NCBI GenBank assembly: GCA_964495375.1
Contig: CAZBWM010000010.1
Coordinates: 59,419-123,418, forward strand
DNA length: 64,000 nt
Reading direction: 5' to 3'
DNA from: JAIESQ01 sp964495375
GTDB lineage: Bacteria; Planctomycetota; Planctomycetia; Pirellulales; JAEUIK01
Of the stretch, positions 61,201-64,000 are shown piece by piece (position 1 is the first letter of the stretch; each line of letters begins with the position of its first letter). The notes under the pieces were generated by a model. It saw nothing but the letters and a program-made list of their open reading frames with translations. It was not told the DNA's origin and did not search any database. Made by a program: the position numbers and the translations under genes.

Positions 61201-61632
61201 ATGCGGAACGAACGAAAGTGCGAACCCGTGCGACAACAATCGGTCTTGATCGCCGACCAGAACAACCTGCTCGTAAGCTGTGAGCTGAGCATTAGCGACC
61301 GACCGCCTTACTCGATCCGCCTCGATCACGAACTGGTTCGTGGACACGTTTTCGGTGGCGACGACTTATTCGAGTGTCTGATAGCTCTTCGTCGAGAACT
61401 CGAAAAAGCAGGCGATCGGATTCTCTGCAATGGGGCTCGCGTTGATGCATACCCGTCTGGGATGTCGCGCTCAATGGGCGGTGCTCGCAAGGTTTATATT
61501 ACGGAGCTTGGCAAGCCCGGGACGGAGCTAGTTAAGATATTCGACCAAGCAGACTTGGAGAAAGTTGGATCGGTCGAAGAACAGCAAACCTATCATCAGC
61601 TTTGGGTAGACTCCCTGCGCACTATTCAATGA
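61201..61632 (+). CDS. Small protein of unknown function
   Basis: About 143 residues from the ATG at 61201. Mixed alpha/beta: VLIADQNNLLVSCELSISD, FECLIALRRELEKAGDRILCNGARVDAYPSGMSRSMGGARKVYITELG, KIFDQADLEKVGSVEEQQTYHQLW. No family recognised. It begins directly after the right REP array and ends 26 bases before a third REP copy. Composition similar to the other accessory genes here. Confidence 0.6.
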   Translation: MRNERKCEPVRQQSVLIADQNNLLVSCELSISDRPPYSIRLDHELVRGHVFGGDDLFECLIALRRELEKAGDRILCNGARVDAYPSGMSRSMGGARKVYITELGKPGTELVKIFDQADLEKVGSVEEQQTYHQLWVDSLRTIQ

Positions 61633-61657
61633 TTGCTTCGCTCGCGATAGCGTAGGT

Positions 61658-61702
61658 CCGGCCCGAAGGGCCGCCTCTACCAACGCAGGCTGCAGGCCTA
61701 GT
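61658..61702. repeat. Third REP copy of the same family
   Basis: CCGGCCCGAAGGGCCG from about 61658 and the following GCCTCTACCA word match the left array in the same orientation, then a degraded second palindrome CAGGCTGCAGGCCT. It ends right at the truncated toxin-like frame. Confidence 0.7.
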
Positions 61703-61707
61703 TGCGC

Positions 61708-61728
61708 GGTATCGATCAACAACGCCAT
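61708..61728 (-). pseudogene. Vestige of a toxin gene, PIN-like start cut by REP
   Basis: The ATG at 61728-61726 overlaps the antitoxin stop by one base. It reads MALLIDT for seven codons, which resembles the opening of a VapC-type PIN toxin, and then enters the REP element. The frame stays open to 61528 only as antisense sequence of the neighbouring gene. Seven codons are too few for a firm family call. Confidence 0.35.
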
Positions 61729-61964
61729 CAGTCGTGATCGCTATAAAGTTCGGCACGAGAGAACGTACCCTGGGGTGATGGACCGGTAGTCGCCTCAGCG
61801 TCCAGAAGTGCGTCGAACTCTTCGACCGTCAGGCGGCGCGCTGCTGGCCGAGTTTTTGGCTGTGCCAGTTGCTCGAGATAGGCTGCCAACGAAACACCCT
61901 GCGCCGCGGCCTGAGCCGTGAGCGCGGCCGCCACGGCTTCGTCGATTTGAATATTGACAGTCAT
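61728..61964 (-). CDS. Antitoxin-like small protein, apparently orphan
   Basis: 78 residues from the ATG at 61964. The N-terminal MTVNIQIDEAVAAALTAQAAAQGVSLAAYLEQLA has the shape of a ribbon-helix-helix or VapB-like DNA-binding arm; the C-terminus is acidic and aromatic (FDALLDAEATT, AELYSDHD), as expected for a toxin-wrapping tail. Its stop overlaps the next ATG (TGATG), the usual coupling to a toxin gene, but that gene is truncated after seven codons. The stretch 61965-62370 upstream shows no gene. Confidence 0.65.
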   Translation of the reverse strand: MTVNIQIDEAVAAALTAQAAAQGVSLAAYLEQLAQPKTRPAARRLTVEEFDALLDAEATTGPSPQGTFSRAELYSDHD

Positions 61965-62370
61965 AGCCACTAGTTTCCTATCTTCTTGCGCAGCCGTCCA
62001 GCAAACGTCATCCCACGACCCACTGGCGAGACCCAAATCCAGCCAAGTCCCACCATCTACCCCTACCGCCGTTACATCCGCGCCGACTCGCCTCCCCGCC
62101 TGGACGCAAATGCGTCATCCGTCGCTGCTACCGACCGCGGCCGCTCGCGAAATCAGTGTGGCTAAGGTAGGTTTGGTAGCTGGAGCCCCGGCGGGAGCCA
62201 CTCGCCGGCCGCTCCCCCATAGACTCGTCTCCCTCGGTGGTTGCCCCCCTGTGTTGGCCATCGCGGGCTGCAGGCCAAGGCGTTCCGTATTCTCGGAACA
62301 TCCGGCCGTCGAGTTAGTCGCGGCCGCCACCCGGCCGCGCGAACCCTAGCGATCCGGACGGCACGAGGCA

Positions 62371-63156
62371 ATGATTCACGTCCGCGAGCTCACCAAGGCC
62401 TACACCGATCTGGAACGCGGCAAATTCGTCGCGTTGGATCGCGTCAGTTTCTACGCCTTGCCCGGGCAGATCTTCGGCTTGTTGGGCCCCAACGGCGCCG
62501 GCAAAACCACGGCGCTACGGATCCTGAGCACGATGCTCCGCCCCACCGGCGGCACCGTTTCGATCAATGGCTACGATGTCGTCACCCAGGCGGCCGAGGT
62601 GCGCCATCAGATTGGCTTTTTGTCGACGAACACCGGCATCTACGACCGCATGACCGCCTGGGAAATGGTCGCTTACTTCGGCCAACTTTACGGCCTGGCT
62701 GAGGACAAGCTCGACGCTCGGATGGACGCCATCTTCAGTCGCTTGAAGATGAACGACTTCCGCGACGTGCTCGGCGCCAAGCTCTCGACCGGTATGCGGC
62801 AAAAGGTTTCGATCGCCCGCGCGATCGTCCACGATCCGCCGGTGTTGATCTTTGACGAGCCGACGACCGGTCTCGACGTGCTCGTGTCGCGAGCGCTGTT
62901 GCGCACCGTGGCCGAGCTGCGCGACCAGGGCAAATGCATTGTCTTTTCGACGCACATCATGCGCGAAGCCGAGAAGCTTTGCGACCGCGTCGCGATCGTC
63001 CACCGCGGCCGCATCCGCGCCTGTGGCACCTTGGAGGAGCTACGCGACCAGCACGCCCAGCACGACCTCGAAGAGCTGTTCTTTCAGCTCATCTCGGCCG
63101 ACTCCAATACGCCCGATTCGCGCGGCACCGTGGTGCTCGAGGAGTATCGCGGATGA
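62371..63156 (+). CDS. natA: ABC exporter ATP-binding subunit, NatA-like
   Basis: 261 residues. Walker A GLLGPNGAGKTTALRIL, signature LSTGMRQKVSIA, Walker B VLIFDEPTTGLD, switch region STHIMREAEKLCD. The family exports Na+ or drugs together with a NatB-type permease. It overlaps the next ATG by 4 bases, so the pair is coupled. ATG at 62371. Confidence 0.88.
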   Translation: MIHVRELTKAYTDLERGKFVALDRVSFYALPGQIFGLLGPNGAGKTTALRILSTMLRPTGGTVSINGYDVVTQAAEVRHQIGFLSTNTGIYDRMTAWEMVAYFGQLYGLAEDKLDARMDAIFSRLKMNDFRDVLGAKLSTGMRQKVSIARAIVHDPPVLIFDEPTTGLDVLVSRALLRTVAELRDQGKCIVFSTHIMREAEKLCDRVAIVHRGRIRACGTLEELRDQHAQHDLEELFFQLISADSNTPDSRGTVVLEEYRG

Positions 63157-64000
63157 ACTGGAAAAACATTCGCCTGATCTGCGTCCGCGAAGTCCGCGAT
63201 CAAATGCGCGACCGCCGCACGTTGTTCATGATCTTCGTGCTGCCCATCCTGCTCTATCCCCTCTTGGGAATGTCCTTCCTGCAGATCGCGCAGTTCGTGC
63301 ACGAACACCCCACGAGCGTGTTTGTCGTCGGCCAGTTGCCCGGCGAGGCCGAGCCTGCGCTCGTCTCCGGCAGCCGCTTTGCCGAGGACTTATTCGAAGA
63401 GCCGGACGAAGCGCGGCTGTTGATCGCCCACCGCGGCTCGGCCGCGCAACTTTTGGCCGAAGCCCAGCGGCAGACGCAGCCCCAAAAGCTGCACGGCAAG
63501 CACCGGGCGACGCATGCTGGTGCCTCGCACGCCGATGTGTCGGCAGCCGACCATTCTACGACAACCAACACAACTCCTACCGTCGAAACCGAACCGCCAA
63601 CGGTCGCATCCTCAGCGCCAGCGACCGAGCCGAGCATGACCGCCGTGGCCGCCGCAGCCGAAAAACTCGTCCGCTCCGGCGCCTATCAGGTGGTCGTCTA
63701 CTTTCCCCCGGACTTTGCGCCTCGCTTAGACGATTACCGCGAAGCGCTCCTTGCTAAAGCAACCAATGCGGACCAGCCAGCCAAAACCATTCCGTCGCCG
63801 CAGCTCTACTTCAACGCCGCCCAGGAAAAATCGCAGTTGGCCCGAGCGCGCGTCGCCGAAGTCCTGGGCCGGTGGCGCGGTGAAATCGGCGAGCGAAACC
63901 TCGTCGCCGGTAACTTGCCACCCGGGGCCGCCTCGTGCTTCAAGGTCGTCAGCCACGACGTGGCCGAAGCCGGCCGCCGCGAGGCCGCCATGTGGTCGGA
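63153..64000 (+). CDS. natB: ABC exporter permease, NatB-like, partial at window end
   Basis: ATG at 63153 overlaps the natA stop; the frame is open to the window edge, so only the first 282 codons are visible. It opens with NIRLICVREVRDQMRDRRTLFMIFVLPILLYPLLGMSFLQI, the conserved first helix of NatB/ABC-2 permeases. The following large extracytoplasmic part contains an unusual Thr/Pro/Ala-rich insert (about residues 115-165) before YQVVVYFPPDF. The remaining helices lie beyond the window. Confidence 0.85.
   Translation, partial: MNWKNIRLICVREVRDQMRDRRTLFMIFVLPILLYPLLGMSFLQIAQFVHEHPTSVFVVGQLPGEAEPALVSGSRFAEDLFEEPDEARLLIAHRGSAAQLLAEAQRQTQPQKLHGKHRATHAGASHADVSAADHSTTTNTTPTVETEPPTVASSAPATEPSMTAVAAAAEKLVRSGAYQVVVYFPPDFAPRLDDYREALLAKATNADQPAKTIPSPQLYFNAAQEKSQLARARVAEVLGRWRGEIGERNLVAGNLPPGAASCFKVVSHDVAEAGRREAAMWS

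Overview
The window is a chromosomal segment of a high-GC planctomycete, most likely of the Pirellulales type. The clues are a PEP-CTERM protein, short membrane proteins with an FRLRT-type N-terminus, a DUF1080 secreted protein, MJ0042-like zinc-ribbon proteins, a primary-type sigma factor carrying extra helix-turn-helix domains, and an EF-Tu with an altered switch I. LPS-type genes (hldE, a GT9 glycosyltransferase) and futalosine-pathway genes (mqnA, mqnC) fit a Gram-negative, menaquinone-using bacterium. This assignment is inferred from gene content, not from a database search.

Layout. 0.5-10.2 kb is a cation-transport region: a CaCA exchanger, then a seven-gene leftward cluster built around a P1B-like ATPase without the CPC motif and a degenerate ATPase paralogue that lacks the actuator domain and the catalytic motifs, with a divergent HMA/DUF454 fusion. 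10.4-13.4 kb holds a CoA-transferase, an atypical SDR protein and a DUF1080 protein. 13.5-17.2 kb is a rightward housekeeping run: ispF, cysS, ruvC, ruvA. 17.6-21.0 kb has three leftward genes (class IV HDAC-like deacylase and two secreted proteins). 21.5-23.2 kb is the sigma factor. 23.4-38.9 kb is the conserved translation/transcription block tRNA-Thr, Tyr, Gly, Thr, tuf, tRNA-Trp, secE, nusG, rplKAJL, rpoBC, in the same tRNA order as the enterobacterial tufB operon.

39-54 kb is mixed: an LRR-like protein, an M48 peptidase, a PEP-CTERM protein preceded by a promoter-plus-terminator unit that looks like a small RNA, zinc-ribbon proteins, a TPR membrane protein, an esterase, a DUF2007 protein, hldE and a GT9 glycosyltransferase. 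54-60 kb holds a membrane protein plus ABC exporter module, then mqnA-mqnC. 60-62 kb is a lower-GC accessory patch with a REP-associated (Y1/HUH) transposase between mirror-image REP palindromes, small unknown genes and an orphan antitoxin whose toxin frame runs into a REP copy. 62.4 kb to the end is a NatA/NatB-type ABC exporter, cut by the window edge.

The strongest candidates for something undescribed are the HMA ATPase/pseudo-ATPase/DUF454 cluster, the mirror-image REP arrays around the transposase with a third REP copy at the orphan antitoxin, and the small-RNA candidate at 42.5 kb. No CRISPR array, rRNA, prophage or replication origin was seen.
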